Origin: Lactiplantibacillus mudanjiangensis
Lineage (GTDB): Bacteria; Bacillota; Bacilli; Lactobacillales; Lactobacillaceae
Assembly: GCF_005405385.1 (NCBI RefSeq)
Contig: NZ_BJDY01000007.1
Coordinates: 359,013-423,012, forward strand
Length of the DNA: 64,000 bases
Direction: 5' to 3'
In this document: positions 8,526 through 16,151 of the stretch, piece by piece
Numbering within the stretch: position 1 is the stretch's first letter
Layout of the letters: each line of letters starts with the position of its first letter
Position numbers and translations under genes: made by a program
The notes under the pieces: model-generated
The model's input: only the letters and a program-made list of their open reading frames with translations
What the model was told of the DNA's origin: nothing
Database searches by the model: none

Positions 8526-9776
8526 GTGTATTATCGTGGTGAAACGCTAGATTTTGTGAATATGCTTCTCACTGAAACCACTGTCCCATTAATGCGGGCA
8601 CGGTTGGTTTTTACTAGTAATCTCGACATCGAACGGCTAAAAGCCGCGGTGCTAGCTTCAGCCCAAATCGTCCCCGAAATTTTTGCCCATTATCAAGGTG
8701 AACGTAATCGGTTCGAAGTGACGACCCAACAAGTCGATGACCTCGTCATTGAAACCCAAAGTCCTTACAGTCCCGAGAACTTTGATTTTGACTTCAGCAC
8801 GGGACCACAATTACGCCTATTCGTCATTCATCATGATCAATATGATGTCTTGCAAGCCTTTATGAGCCACTTATTGACTGACAGTGTCGGTTTTAAGGAA
8901 TATCTCTATCTATTGGCCAAAGCATATAATAACGACGATCTGACAACCTTACAAAATGAACGCCGGTTACGTCCGATCATTACCAAGTTACAACACCAAC
9001 GGCAACGTCCCCGTACTCACCATCAGTTGCCGGGAACGCCGGTTAAACTACCACATTACCAAGGCATTAACTTGCGCCACATCGGCCATATTATGTTGAC
9101 AAGTAAGCAATTTATGCAAGTCCGCCGAATCGCAAAAGCACAGGATGTTGGTATTAGTGAAGCCATCTTAGCGGCTTACGCTAAAGCGTTGCAAGTTCTG
9201 ACTGGACATACCACCATCACGTTGCCATATCCGATTAATTTTCGGCATTTTACACCAACCGATGATGGCACAACTCGTATTGCCAATCTAACGGCAATGG
9301 TCTACTTAAATATTCAAGTCCCAGTTGACGAGCCTTTTAATACCTTGGTTCAACATGTCCACGCCTTGCTGGCAACCGAACGAACGCAAGCGGTTTTCCT
9401 ATCACGACTCGTTAACTTACAAAAGATGAACCATACGATGCCGGTTGGCGTCATGCGTAAGTTCACCCGTCGCTGGCTGGCTCAGCAACCGTTAACCTAT
9501 ACTAACTTTGGCGTCATTGACCAACAGCGCCTACAATTTCACGGTCTCACCGTTGCTAACTGTGTCTTCTCGGGCGCCTTTCAACCAACACCAGCAATGG
9601 AAATTGCCGCAAGTACTTTTGCCGGGACTTGCACCTTGAGTTTTAACAGTATTGGCTCTGAACGTGATTATCAACTTGGTATGAAAATTTTAGAAAATAT
9701 CCAAGCTCAATTACTCGTCTGGTCACAAACAACCTCTACGACGGCCACAGCTGCTGTCGCTAATGATGCCCACTAA
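8526..9776 (+). CDS. Condensation-domain-like acyltransferase, about 416 aa
   Basis: Resembles the alcohol acetyltransferase/NRPS condensation fold. The HxxxD motif is present as HLLTDS (about residues 115-120), with H as putative catalytic base and the usual D structural. Later segments fit the second half of the fold. It stands alone with no NRPS or PKS genes near, so it probably transfers an acyl group onto a small alcohol or amine, or is a cell-envelope acyltransferase. The GTG at 8526 is preferred: GGGGG lies 7 nt upstream and the extended -10 at 8485-8493 excludes ATG 8496. A terminator follows at 9781-9816. Confidence 0.72.
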   Translation: MYYRGETLDFVNMLLTETTVPLMRARLVFTSNLDIERLKAAVLASAQIVPEIFAHYQGERNRFEVTTQQVDDLVIETQSPYSPENFDFDFSTGPQLRLFVIHHDQYDVLQAFMSHLLTDSVGFKEYLYLLAKAYNNDDLTTLQNERRLRPIITKLQHQRQRPRTHHQLPGTPVKLPHYQGINLRHIGHIMLTSKQFMQVRRIAKAQDVGISEAILAAYAKALQVLTGHTTITLPYPINFRHFTPTDDGTTRIANLTAMVYLNIQVPVDEPFNTLVQHVHALLATERTQAVFLSRLVNLQKMNHTMPVGVMRKFTRRWLAQQPLTYTNFGVIDQQRLQFHGLTVANCVFSGAFQPTPAMEIAASTFAGTCTLSFNSIGSERDYQLGMKILENIQAQLLVWSQTTSTTATAAVANDAH

Positions 9777-9780
9777 CCGA

Positions 9781-9816
9781 CTGGTGCGCTGGCAAATTGC
9801 CGACGCATCAGTTTTT
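9781..9816 (+). terminator. Terminator after the condensation-like gene
   Basis: The stem CTGGTGCG...CGACGCATCAG with inner GGCAA/TTGCC pairing is followed by TTTTT. Confidence 0.75.
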
Positions 9817-9899
9817 GTCTGGCTGGCGTTTCTAAATTGGAATCTTTCTAAAAAGTGTGGTTTAATAGGGGTGAATCTTAGCAAAGGAGGGACCGCATC

Positions 9900-10382
9900 G
9901 TGGCAACAGATATGTTAAATCAAGCGATCCAACAGTTAAAAGACCACAAAATTCGGGTCACACCGCAGCGGCAAATTATTTTGACCTATCTGGTCACTCA
10001 TCATAATCATCCATCGGTGGAAACGATCTACCAAGCACTCGATACACAATTGCCAAATTTGAGTTTGGCTACTGTGTACAACACATTAAAGTTATTTGTC
10101 GATCTCGGTATCGTAATCGAATTACAAAATGGCGATGCCGGCACCCATTACGACTTCTTCGGTCGTCCTCATTATCATGTAGTTTGTGAAAATTGCGGCA
10201 AAATTACGGATGTCTTTGAGCCTGATTTACGTGACGTGGATGCCAAAGCCGCTGAATTATCTGGCTATCTCGTCACCAGTCATAACATGGAAGTTTATGG
10301 ACTCTGTCCAGACTGTCAAAAATTACTCGGTGTCACTAAAGTTGCTGACTTAAAACGACTTAATTTAAAACATGCTGACTAA
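9900..10382 (+). CDS. perR: Fur-family peroxide regulator PerR, 160 aa
   Basis: Dimeric metal-dependent repressor of oxidative-stress genes. The N-terminal winged helix is RVTPQRQIILTYL to SLATVYNTLKLF. The regulatory site fits PerR: aspartate in HYDFF followed by HYHVVCENCGK, a second CPDC pair for structural zinc, and the NMEVYGLC segment. Fur and Zur usually differ at the YD..HYH spacing. The GTG start at 9900 is chosen because AAAGGAGG lies 9 nt upstream. It is monocistronic. Zur is the main alternative name, relevant because a Zur box occurs at 28619-28641. Confidence 0.8.
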   Translation: MATDMLNQAIQQLKDHKIRVTPQRQIILTYLVTHHNHPSVETIYQALDTQLPNLSLATVYNTLKLFVDLGIVIELQNGDAGTHYDFFGRPHYHVVCENCGKITDVFEPDLRDVDAKAAELSGYLVTSHNMEVYGLCPDCQKLLGVTKVADLKRLNLKHAD

Positions 10383-10437
10383 TTAAAGATTAAAAGATGA
10401 TTATGTCGATAGACACCGTATCAGCACTGGTTTAGTG

Positions 10438-10789
10438 GTTACCTGCGTCAGTCAGTGATTCTGCTGGCTGTGGGACCAGCTCCAGCCAAAGTGCGGGCTT
10501 CCACCTCGCTTTTGAGCCTAGAAAATCGCTAGTCTCAAAAGTCGTCCACATCGTAAAGTCCGGCGCCATCACTGACTGACTCCGGTTATATCGTGGTAGT
10601 TAATTGATCTAGCAGTCACCAGTATAACCGAGAGTGAGCTCACATTGAGCCCAGCCGTGGGAAGCTCTTAGAGATTGGCGCTTTTGAAACGCGGATTTTT
10701 GCGGTTCAAAACGACGGTTCAAACCGCTTTTTGGCTGAACCGGTCCGCCCACAGCGTTCCGGCTCAAGGTGGGCAAACGGCAGGTGGCA
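10438..10789. repeat. Structured double-module repeat, copy 2 (B on -, A on +)
   Basis: Module B (10438-10589, minus orientation) lacks the internal hairpin with the ACATCG stem present in other copies, so it is about 40 bp shorter. Its closing stem reads GTCAGTCAGTGAT with ATCACTGACTGAC, a paired change relative to GTCAGCCAGTGAT in other copies. Module A spans 10623-10789. The copy lies between converging perR and the 10906-11145 gene. Confidence 0.85.
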
Positions 10790-10855
10790 AAGCAAGTCTA
10801 TTTTTGATCAGTGATCATTGCTAGAAAGTCACTTTCGATCTCTAGCTAACGAAGC

Positions 10856-10902
10856 AAAAAAATGGTTGATCCAGAATTTCAAATTCTGAATCAACCATTT
10901 TT
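10856..10902 (-). terminator. Bidirectional terminator
   Basis: A near-perfect stem of about 20 bp built on AAATGGTTGAT/ATCAACCATTT with A- and T-runs outside closes the small gene at 10906-11145 and can also stop transcription from the left. Confidence 0.85.
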
Positions 10903-10905
10903 GTC

Positions 10906-11145
10906 TTAAGACTTATCTTTACTTTGACCAAACATGAAATACAGCCACGGGCCAATTGGTTGCACGAAAGCCAGTAACAACCAGCCGAGTCTATGACCAC
11001 GTCGAAATGACCTGGCTCGTAACACATCTAAAACCGCTATTCCAGTTGCCGTTACTTCAAACGCCACTACCGGCGCCAAACGCTGCCGGGCCTGCCAAGA
11101 CAATGGCCGTTTCATTTTCTGGTGTCGATGTCGTAACATATGCAA
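10906..11145 (-). CDS. Small membrane protein with PLDc_N-type domain, 79 aa
   Basis: It ends in GWLLLAFVQPIGPWLYFMFGQ, the typical PLDc_N (phospholipase D nuclease N-terminal) signature of short two-helix membrane proteins. The N-terminal half is strongly basic (MHMLRHRHQKMKRPLSWQARQR). These proteins occur alone or fused to cardiolipin synthases; the cls protein at 34368-35822 carries the same kind of N-terminal segment. Starts at ATG 11145 after AAGGGG. Function unknown. Confidence 0.75.
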   Translation of the reverse strand: MHMLRHRHQKMKRPLSWQARQRLAPVVAFEVTATGIAVLDVLRARSFRRGHRLGWLLLAFVQPIGPWLYFMFGQSKDKS

Positions 11146-11190
11146 TCACCCCTTCGTTGAACTCATTATAATGTAAGCGTTATCTATAGT

Positions 11191-12036
11191 CTAATTTTCC
11201 TGAGGATGCTTTGTTAAAAACTTTGTCGAGGCAATTTTTAGCGTATCAATAATATCAGACCGTTGCAGTAATTGACGAGTAACCACCCCAACCTGCCCGT
11301 GATCAACGGTTATAATCTGATAGCTACTACTTTCTCGAATCTCATGAACTTGCGGATCAGTGCAATTAATATCATATGCAGCTGAGCCGGCAACAACATT
11401 TAAGATATGATCACCAATAACATAGCTTGTCGCAAAATGGACGTGTCCTGTAAAGACACCCCCAATATGATGGCCACGAAGCACCGATAACAAGGCCGGC
11501 GTATTTTGCAAAATAGCATAATGCATATTTTGCATCGTTGGGCCGTCTAACGGATGATGTAAAAAAATAAACGCTCGTTTGGTTGGAGCTTGACGTAAGT
11601 GTTTACCAAGCCATTGTAGTTGTTTCTGTGCTAGCCAGCCGGCTTCAAAACCGGTTACTTTTGAATCTAAAAAATAAAAATCATTATTTCCCAATCGCAT
11701 TCGACTCGCATAATACGGGCCCGGATCGGCTGGTAAATACCCAGTATAAAAGGCATTACGATCATCATGATTACCGAGGATGACCCGCACATGACAGTTG
11801 AACTCAGCTTTCATTAAATGAACCACCGCATGGAATCGCTCATAATCATCCGCAGTTCCACCGTGCATTAAATCACCGGTAAACACAATCAGATCTGGTT
11901 GATACGGCAGGGTTCGAATGTCTTGAATAATGGTCGTTAACTTGACCCATGGATCAATCGTTTGTTGATGGGCAGGCCTATCGCCATGGGGTGTTAGATG
12001 GGGATCAGAAATCTGAATAATATGCAATTGTTGCAT
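11191..12036 (-). CDS. Calcineurin-type metallophosphoesterase, 281 aa
   Basis: Class III cyclic-nucleotide phosphodiesterase-like hydrolase of the CpdA group. All motifs of the binuclear metal centre are present in order: ISDPHL, FTGDLMHGG, LGNHDD, HHPLDG and TGHVHF. No signal peptide is seen, so it acts in the cytosol. Substrates in the family range from cAMP to phosphodiesters in lipids, so the name stays general. ATG 12036 has a weak binding site (AGAAGTGA). It is transcribed divergently from the acetyltransferase gene at 12207. Confidence 0.88.
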   Translation of the reverse strand: MQQLHIIQISDPHLTPHGDRPAHQQTIDPWVKLTTIIQDIRTLPYQPDLIVFTGDLMHGGTADDYERFHAVVHLMKAEFNCHVRVILGNHDDRNAFYTGYLPADPGPYYASRMRLGNNDFYFLDSKVTGFEAGWLAQKQLQWLGKHLRQAPTKRAFIFLHHPLDGPTMQNMHYAILQNTPALLSVLRGHHIGGVFTGHVHFATSYVIGDHILNVVAGSAAYDINCTDPQVHEIRESSSYQIITVDHGQVGVVTRQLLQRSDIIDTLKIASTKFLTKHPQEN

Positions 12037-12206
12037 GCGTCATCACTTCTCTACACTAATATTCACCAAATGGTTGATTTAAGCATACCGATTGGACGTA
12101 AAGTTTCCGCTAAAGATCCTGTAAAGTAACTGTAAATAATCTGTTAGTAGTACATTGGTCAAGAGTGAGCTATGATAAAGTTATCAGACTAAAGCGAGGG
12201 ATAACT

Positions 12207-12758
12207 TTGAAAAACATTTTTATGGGACCCAAGATCAACTTGGCGGTCCCCCAACCTGAAGACTTCGACGAAATAAGTGACTGGTATGCTGATGGGAACT
12301 TTGTGCGTAATCTGGACACCGCCCCAGCTCGACCGTTATCAGGCGAAGACTTAGAACAGACTTATCGCAATCTCAATCGTGAAACTGAATTTTATTTTCA
12401 TATTCGAGCCAACGACGATGACCGCTTACTAGGTTTTGTCACCCTTTACAATATTGATTGGCACAATCAACTTGGCCAGCTCGCCATTGCCATTGGTGAT
12501 GCTGAAGATCGTGGTCACGGCTATGGAACCGAAGCATTAAATCTCATGCTCCATTACGGCTTTAACGAATTAAATCTGTACAAAGTTTGTTTGGATGTCA
12601 TTGCAACTAACCAAAGTGCAATTGCCGTTTATCAAAATAGCGGGTTTGAATTTGAGGGGACTAATCAGCGTGCCGTCAAGCGTGACGGTCAACGGATCGA
12701 CCTTTACAACATGGGCTTATTTGCCGAAGATTTTCAACCACGAATTAAATTTAATTAA
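12207..12758 (+). CDS. GNAT family N-acetyltransferase, about 184 aa
   Basis: RimJ/RimL-like acetyltransferase. It has the acyl-CoA loop GDAEDRGHGYGTEAL and the following LNLYKVCLDVIATNQSAIAVYQNSGFEFEG, which are motifs A and B of the GNAT fold. It acetylates an amine of a protein or small molecule in the cytosol. The start is TTG 12207: GCGAGGG lies 6 nt upstream, while the ATG at 12165 sits at a plausible -10 box (TATGAT, about 12172-12177). It is single and followed by the small RNA gene 12811-13017. Confidence 0.82.
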   Translation: MKNIFMGPKINLAVPQPEDFDEISDWYADGNFVRNLDTAPARPLSGEDLEQTYRNLNRETEFYFHIRANDDDRLLGFVTLYNIDWHNQLGQLAIAIGDAEDRGHGYGTEALNLMLHYGFNELNLYKVCLDVIATNQSAIAVYQNSGFEFEGTNQRAVKRDGQRIDLYNMGLFAEDFQPRIKFN

Positions 12759-12775
12759 TCTAGCGGCGCAATTAG

Positions 12776-12804
12776 TTGCAGACGGTAGCGTTTGCAATTA
12801 TAAT
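12776..12804 (+). promoter_or_regulatory. Promoter of small RNA R1
   Basis: TTGCAG (12776-12781), exactly 17 bp, then TATAAT (12799-12804). No gene starts downstream before the terminator at 12984-13017, so the transcript is non-coding. Confidence 0.75.
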
Positions 12805-12810
12805 AGTCGC

Positions 12811-13017
12811 AGATTGATAGAACGTGTAGAAACCAACTATCAATCCTTAATATTCTACAGTTTTTTGATTATTAGCGTGGTTGCTGCCATAACTGCCGCT
12901 AATAGTCACTTTCATTCATAGACTCCCCCAAGTCTGATGAATGGGGTTCATCAAAGCCCCCACTTTGATGTTTCCTACTCCTTGACCACTGCATCCCCTG
13001 ATGTGGTGGCTTTTTTA
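12811..13017 (+). ncRNA. Probable small RNA R1 with pseudoknot and C-rich loops
   Basis: A transcript of about 207 nt is delimited by the promoter at 12776-12804 and a terminator ending at 13017. The 5' end can form an H-type pseudoknot: GATTGATAG (12812-12820) with CTATCAATC (12837-12845), and TGTAGAA (12825-12831) with TTCTACA (12853-12859). Then come ATTAGCG/CGCTAAT, a hairpin at 12912-12942 with loop CCCCC, a hairpin at 12949-12970 (CATCAAAG/CTTTGATG) with loop CCCCCA, and a terminator hairpin with loop CCCT. C-rich loops suggest pairing with Shine-Dalgarno regions of target mRNAs. No ORF with a ribosome binding site is present. Confidence 0.65.
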
Positions 13018-13029
13018 TTGAGCAAAACT

Positions 13030-13087
13030 AAATCCGACTGGTGACCCCCGCTACTGTCACCAGTAACGCGACCACCACCCGGATTTA
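13030..13087 (-). terminator. Terminator of lrgBA
   Basis: A compound hairpin: outer AAATCCG/CGGATTT and inner ACTGGTGAC/GTCACCAGT. On the minus strand it is followed by AGTTTT. It lies just after the lrgA stop. Confidence 0.65.
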
Positions 13088-13097
13088 ATTGGTGCGA

Positions 13098-13532
13098 TTA
13101 ATCCTCTTCTAAGTCCATTTCTACCTGACGACTGGCCCGACGATTTTGAATCCATTCTTTCACTTGAACCAAGACCCATGCAATTCCAGCAGTAAAAAGT
13201 AACAGCATTAGCGTTGATATCACAACCACAATCACGATTTGGAGACCTTCATTTTTTAAAATATCCAACTTCGTCACTAAAGCAATCCCCGATGGAATAA
13301 AAATCAGACTGATGATTTGAACGAAGAAGTTACTGACACCTTCGACCTGCTCTAATTTCACAATTTTCAATGTTAAAAGCAAGTATAACAAGATCATCCC
13401 AATTAAGGCTGGTGGCATCGGAAACCCTGGCCATAATTGTGTCACCAACTCTGAAATCAAACTACTTACCAATAAAATCACACCATAAATCATGATTTGT
13501 TTAATAAATTTACCTTTGAATTTTTTAGTCAT
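13098..13532 (-). CDS. lrgA: LrgA/CidA holin-like membrane protein, 144 aa
   Basis: Four predicted membrane helices with the family features FPMPPALIGMILLYLLL and FIPSGIALV. CidA/LrgA proteins form small pores or transport complexes with LrgB and affect murein hydrolase activity, lysis and pyruvate or carbohydrate-overflow physiology. A charged C-terminal tail (QNRRASRQVEMDLEED) is cytosolic. It starts 14 bp after lrgB with GGAGG, so the order is lrgB-lrgA in one operon. No LytSR pair is adjacent. Confidence 0.88.
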   Translation of the reverse strand: MTKKFKGKFIKQIMIYGVILLVSSLISELVTQLWPGFPMPPALIGMILLYLLLTLKIVKLEQVEGVSNFFVQIISLIFIPSGIALVTKLDILKNEGLQIVIVVVISTLMLLLFTAGIAWVLVQVKEWIQNRRASRQVEMDLEED

Positions 13533-13546
13533 AAAATTGCCTCCGT

Positions 13547-14275
13547 TTAACCTAAACCAATTAACTGTGCAAAACTTGGTACCATAAAGTTCACCAAGAT
13601 CCCCGCGACAACGAATGCAATCGCACCAGTTGCGCCAGCCGCTTCGCTGACTTCGATCGCTTTAGTGGCTCCAACGGCATTACCCGCAATCCCAAACCCC
13701 AGTCCGGCACCCAATGGATTCTTGTGTAATTTAAACCAGCGAATAAAATGATCGCCTAACGCGTAAATGAGTACTGAATTTAAGATAACCGCAAAGGCGG
13801 CAATGGCTTGATCCCCACCGACCGCTTCGGCAACTGGTAAGGCAATGGCCGTGGTGGCGGCTTGAACTAGCATCGCACCTAAGGCTTCATCCGTTAGGCC
13901 CATTAATTGAGATACGGCGTAAATACCAAACAGCGATAATAGCAATCCGAGGAAAAGCGCAATTAAAATGACGTCCCAATGTTTCTTGAAAATGTCGTTA
14001 CGTTTATAGAGGGGTACCGCAAAGGAAACGGTAGCGGGAGCAACAAACCAAAACAACCAGTCACCACCAACTTGATACGCTTGATAAACTTTTTGCACCG
14101 GCGCTTGCAGGGCGGAGGCAATTAATACCAATAAACCAATCCCGAGCAGCATTCCAAAAAATAGTGGTTGGAATAATACAAATCGATTCGTTTTGTGATA
14201 TAAATACTCGCCAATCCCATAGACTAGCACGGATAAGCCGATGCCAAAGAACGGATTATTGAGAAGATAATTCAC
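13547..14275 (-). CDS. lrgB: LrgB/CidB family membrane protein, 242 aa
   Basis: Partner of LrgA. It is a hydrophobic protein with about six to seven membrane segments and the LrgB signature region (KTNRFVLFQPLFFG, ATTAIALPVAEAVGG, GAGLGFGIAGNAVGATKA). Start codon is GTG 14275 with TAGGAAC upstream. It leads the two-gene operon with lrgA. The order LrgB before LrgA is the reverse of the classical staphylococcal lrgAB order. Confidence 0.88.
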   Translation of the reverse strand: MNYLLNNPFFGIGLSVLVYGIGEYLYHKTNRFVLFQPLFFGMLLGIGLLVLIASALQAPVQKVYQAYQVGGDWLFWFVAPATVSFAVPLYKRNDIFKKHWDVILIALFLGLLLSLFGIYAVSQLMGLTDEALGAMLVQAATTAIALPVAEAVGGDQAIAAFAVILNSVLIYALGDHFIRWFKLHKNPLGAGLGFGIAGNAVGATKAIEVSEAAGATGAIAFVVAGILVNFMVPSFAQLIGLG

Positions 14276-14450
14276 AGAAGTTCCTACTTTCTTTTGTGGG
14301 AGCTAAGTTACAAAAAAAGCGCCCCGTTCGGGTCTAGTCATCATTTTCATGGTGGTTAGGCTCGAGCAGTGCGCCAACACGACTCTTAATTTACTATAAT
14401 CAGTATAACACACTGAAGAATAAATTAATAGTAACGATTAGATTTTATTT

Positions 14451-15290
14451 TCAATCAATTTCATGAAGCATTAACGCATAGGCGCCGATCCCGGTATGCG
14501 TCGCAATAATTGGACAAGTTCGTTCGACCAATAATTCCGCTTGTGGCGCGACTTTTTCAACTAAAGCTTGGGGGGCTTCAGCGACACTCGCCTCACCAAC
14601 ATATGAGATACCGGCCGCTTCAACCCGGGTGGCATCTTTTAATTCGGCTAAAATCTGTTCTTGAGCTTTAATTAAAGCCTTTTTTCCACGGCCGCGCGTA
14701 TAAAGCTTTAACTTACCATCAACCAGCTCAAACACAAATTTGAGTTTAATCAAATTCGTCACTAACCCGGCAATTTTCGGTACACGGCCACCTTTAACTA
14801 AATTATCTAACGTATCCACAAATAAATAGACATGGGTTTGTTGGCGAATAATCGCAATCTTCGCTAAAATAGCGTCCATATCGGCCCCAGCCCGCGCCAT
14901 CCGCGCCGCGGTTAAGACTTGAAAGGCCATACCACGATCAGCAGATTGCGTATCAACAACCGTGACTTGACCAGTGACCATTTCAGCCGCTTGACGCGCG
15001 GCGTTCACTGTTCCACTTAGAGTTTCAGTAAGATGCAATGACAATACTTGACTCCCATCAGCGGTCAAATCATCATACAACGTCACGAAGTCGCCAATTG
15101 GTGGCTGGCTAGTTGTTGGTAACGTGGCACTCACTGCCATTTGTTGATCAAATTCAGCTCGTGACACCGTCGTATCCGCCACTAGATTGCCATTAAAGCC
15201 CACTAACAAAGGCACGATCTGAATATCATATTGTTCAATTTCGGCCGCCGTTAGTTGCACCGACGAATCCGCTACGATTTTAATTGTCAT
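14451..15290 (-). CDS. DegV family fatty-acid-binding protein, about 279 aa
   Basis: DegV/FakB fold that binds a single fatty acid in the cytosol, normally as substrate carrier for a FakA kinase encoded elsewhere. Seen in the sequence: IKIVADSSVQL at the N-terminus, TTSQPPIGDF, VLSLHLTETLSGTVNAARQAA, and the central TLDNLVKGGRVPK signature. ATG 15290 gives the family start; GTG 15299 is in frame and cannot be excluded. Its weak terminator is a short GC hairpin followed by a T-run near 14311-14335 on the minus strand. Confidence 0.87.
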   Translation of the reverse strand: MTIKIVADSSVQLTAAEIEQYDIQIVPLLVGFNGNLVADTTVSRAEFDQQMAVSATLPTTSQPPIGDFVTLYDDLTADGSQVLSLHLTETLSGTVNAARQAAEMVTGQVTVVDTQSADRGMAFQVLTAARMARAGADMDAILAKIAIIRQQTHVYLFVDTLDNLVKGGRVPKIAGLVTNLIKLKFVFELVDGKLKLYTRGRGKKALIKAQEQILAELKDATRVEAAGISYVGEASVAEAPQALVEKVAPQAELLVERTCPIIATHTGIGAYALMLHEID

Positions 15291-15471
15291 GTTTGTCACG
15301 CTTTCGAATGATTTTGTCAGTTATTATAGCATGCGTCGCCAACAATAGCGTTTAAAACACTGGTATCACAACGTTTATCTCGCTAACGAACTAAAGCTTA
15401 GCCGCGTTTTAGTTATAAACTTTAGAAAAAAGTCTTTTTTCAAAACAAAATCATTCTTTTAGCCCGATTGC

Positions 15472-15503
15472 GTCATATTTTATTCATTAGCCGCCGTTAT
15501 ACT
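15472..15503 (+). promoter_or_regulatory. Promoter of small RNA R2 with 11-bp-period direct repeat
   Basis: GTCATA-N5-TTCATT (15472-15488) lies 15 bp (start to start) before the -10 box TATACT (15498-15503). There is no good -35 hexamer, which suggests an activator. The same arrangement precedes R3, R4 and R6. Confidence 0.55.
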
Positions 15504-15509
15504 ATGTCC

Positions 15510-15657
15510 ATAGTCAATTAAGAAATTCCCCGTTTCCTAACTGATGCCTTAACCTTTCGTTTACTCCCCCAAGTAATGAAACGTTAAGTTACCCCCTAAC
15601 TTTTTTGATAATGTTCTTCCCCTTTTCCACCGGATTCCCCGTCCGGTGGTTTTTTTG
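15510..15657 (+). ncRNA. Probable small RNA R2, three C-loop hairpins
   Basis: About 148 nt. Hairpin 1 pairs TCAATTA..GAAA with TTTC..TAACTGA around loop TTCCCCG. Hairpin 2 (CGTTT..ACT/AGT..AAACG) exposes CCCCC. Hairpin 3 is the terminator CCACCGGA/TCCGGTGG, again with loop TTCCCCG, then a T-run. R3 and R6 have the same layout and nearly identical first and last hairpins but a diverged middle. No ORF with a ribosome binding site is present. Likely role: antisense pairing to G-rich Shine-Dalgarno regions. Confidence 0.75.
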
Positions 15658-15664
15658 ACGCCCA

Positions 15665-15699
15665 AAAGACGCGGAATTGTTAGTATTCCGCGTCTTTTT
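15665..15699 (+). terminator. Second terminator after R2
   Basis: AAGACGCGGAA/TTCCGCGTCTT stem with a 7-9 nt loop and T-run immediately follows the R2 terminator. Confidence 0.85.
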
Positions 15700-15721
15700 A
15701 GCCATTAATCTTACTAATTTT

Positions 15722-16126
15722 GTCACCTACGCCAGCCAGTGATTCTGCCGGCTGTGGGACCGGCTCCAGCCAAAAACCGGGCTTCCACCTCGCTTTTGAG
15801 CCTAGCCAAAACCACTAGTCTCAAAAGTCGTCCACATCGTAAGCCCGGGAAAATCATCCGGACTAACGATGTTCTCACGGCCGGCGCCATCACTGGCTGA
15901 CTCCGGTTAGTTTCTTGTTACTAGTTAAATTCGATTATGCCACTAACATAACCGAGAGTGAGCACACATTGAGCCCAGCCGTGGGCGCTCTTGGCGATTT
16001 ATCGCTTAGAGCTCAGCGCTTTTGAACCGCGGATTTTGCGGTTCAAAGCGACGGTTCAGACCGCTCTTTGGCTGGGCCGGTCCGCCCACAGCGTTCCGGC
16101 TCAATGTGGGCGAACGGCAGGTGGCA
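15722..16126. repeat. Structured double-module repeat, copy 3 (B on -, A on +)
   Basis: Module B spans 15722-15909 and keeps the long ACATCG(T)...CGATGT hairpin with CCGGG/CCGG pairing. Module A spans 15948-16126 with closing stem CACATTGAGCC/GGCTCAATGTG. The copy lies between the R2 terminators and the 3' end of the minus-strand flavoprotein gene, so transcripts converge on it. Confidence 0.87.
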
Positions 16127-16151
16127 AGCATAACCCATTCAGACTGTCACC

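Noticed and set aside
12165..12206. Longer start for the GNAT gene at ATG 12165
   Set aside because: It overlaps a likely -10 box and lacks a Shine-Dalgarno; TTG 12207 has GCGAGGG at 6 nt.
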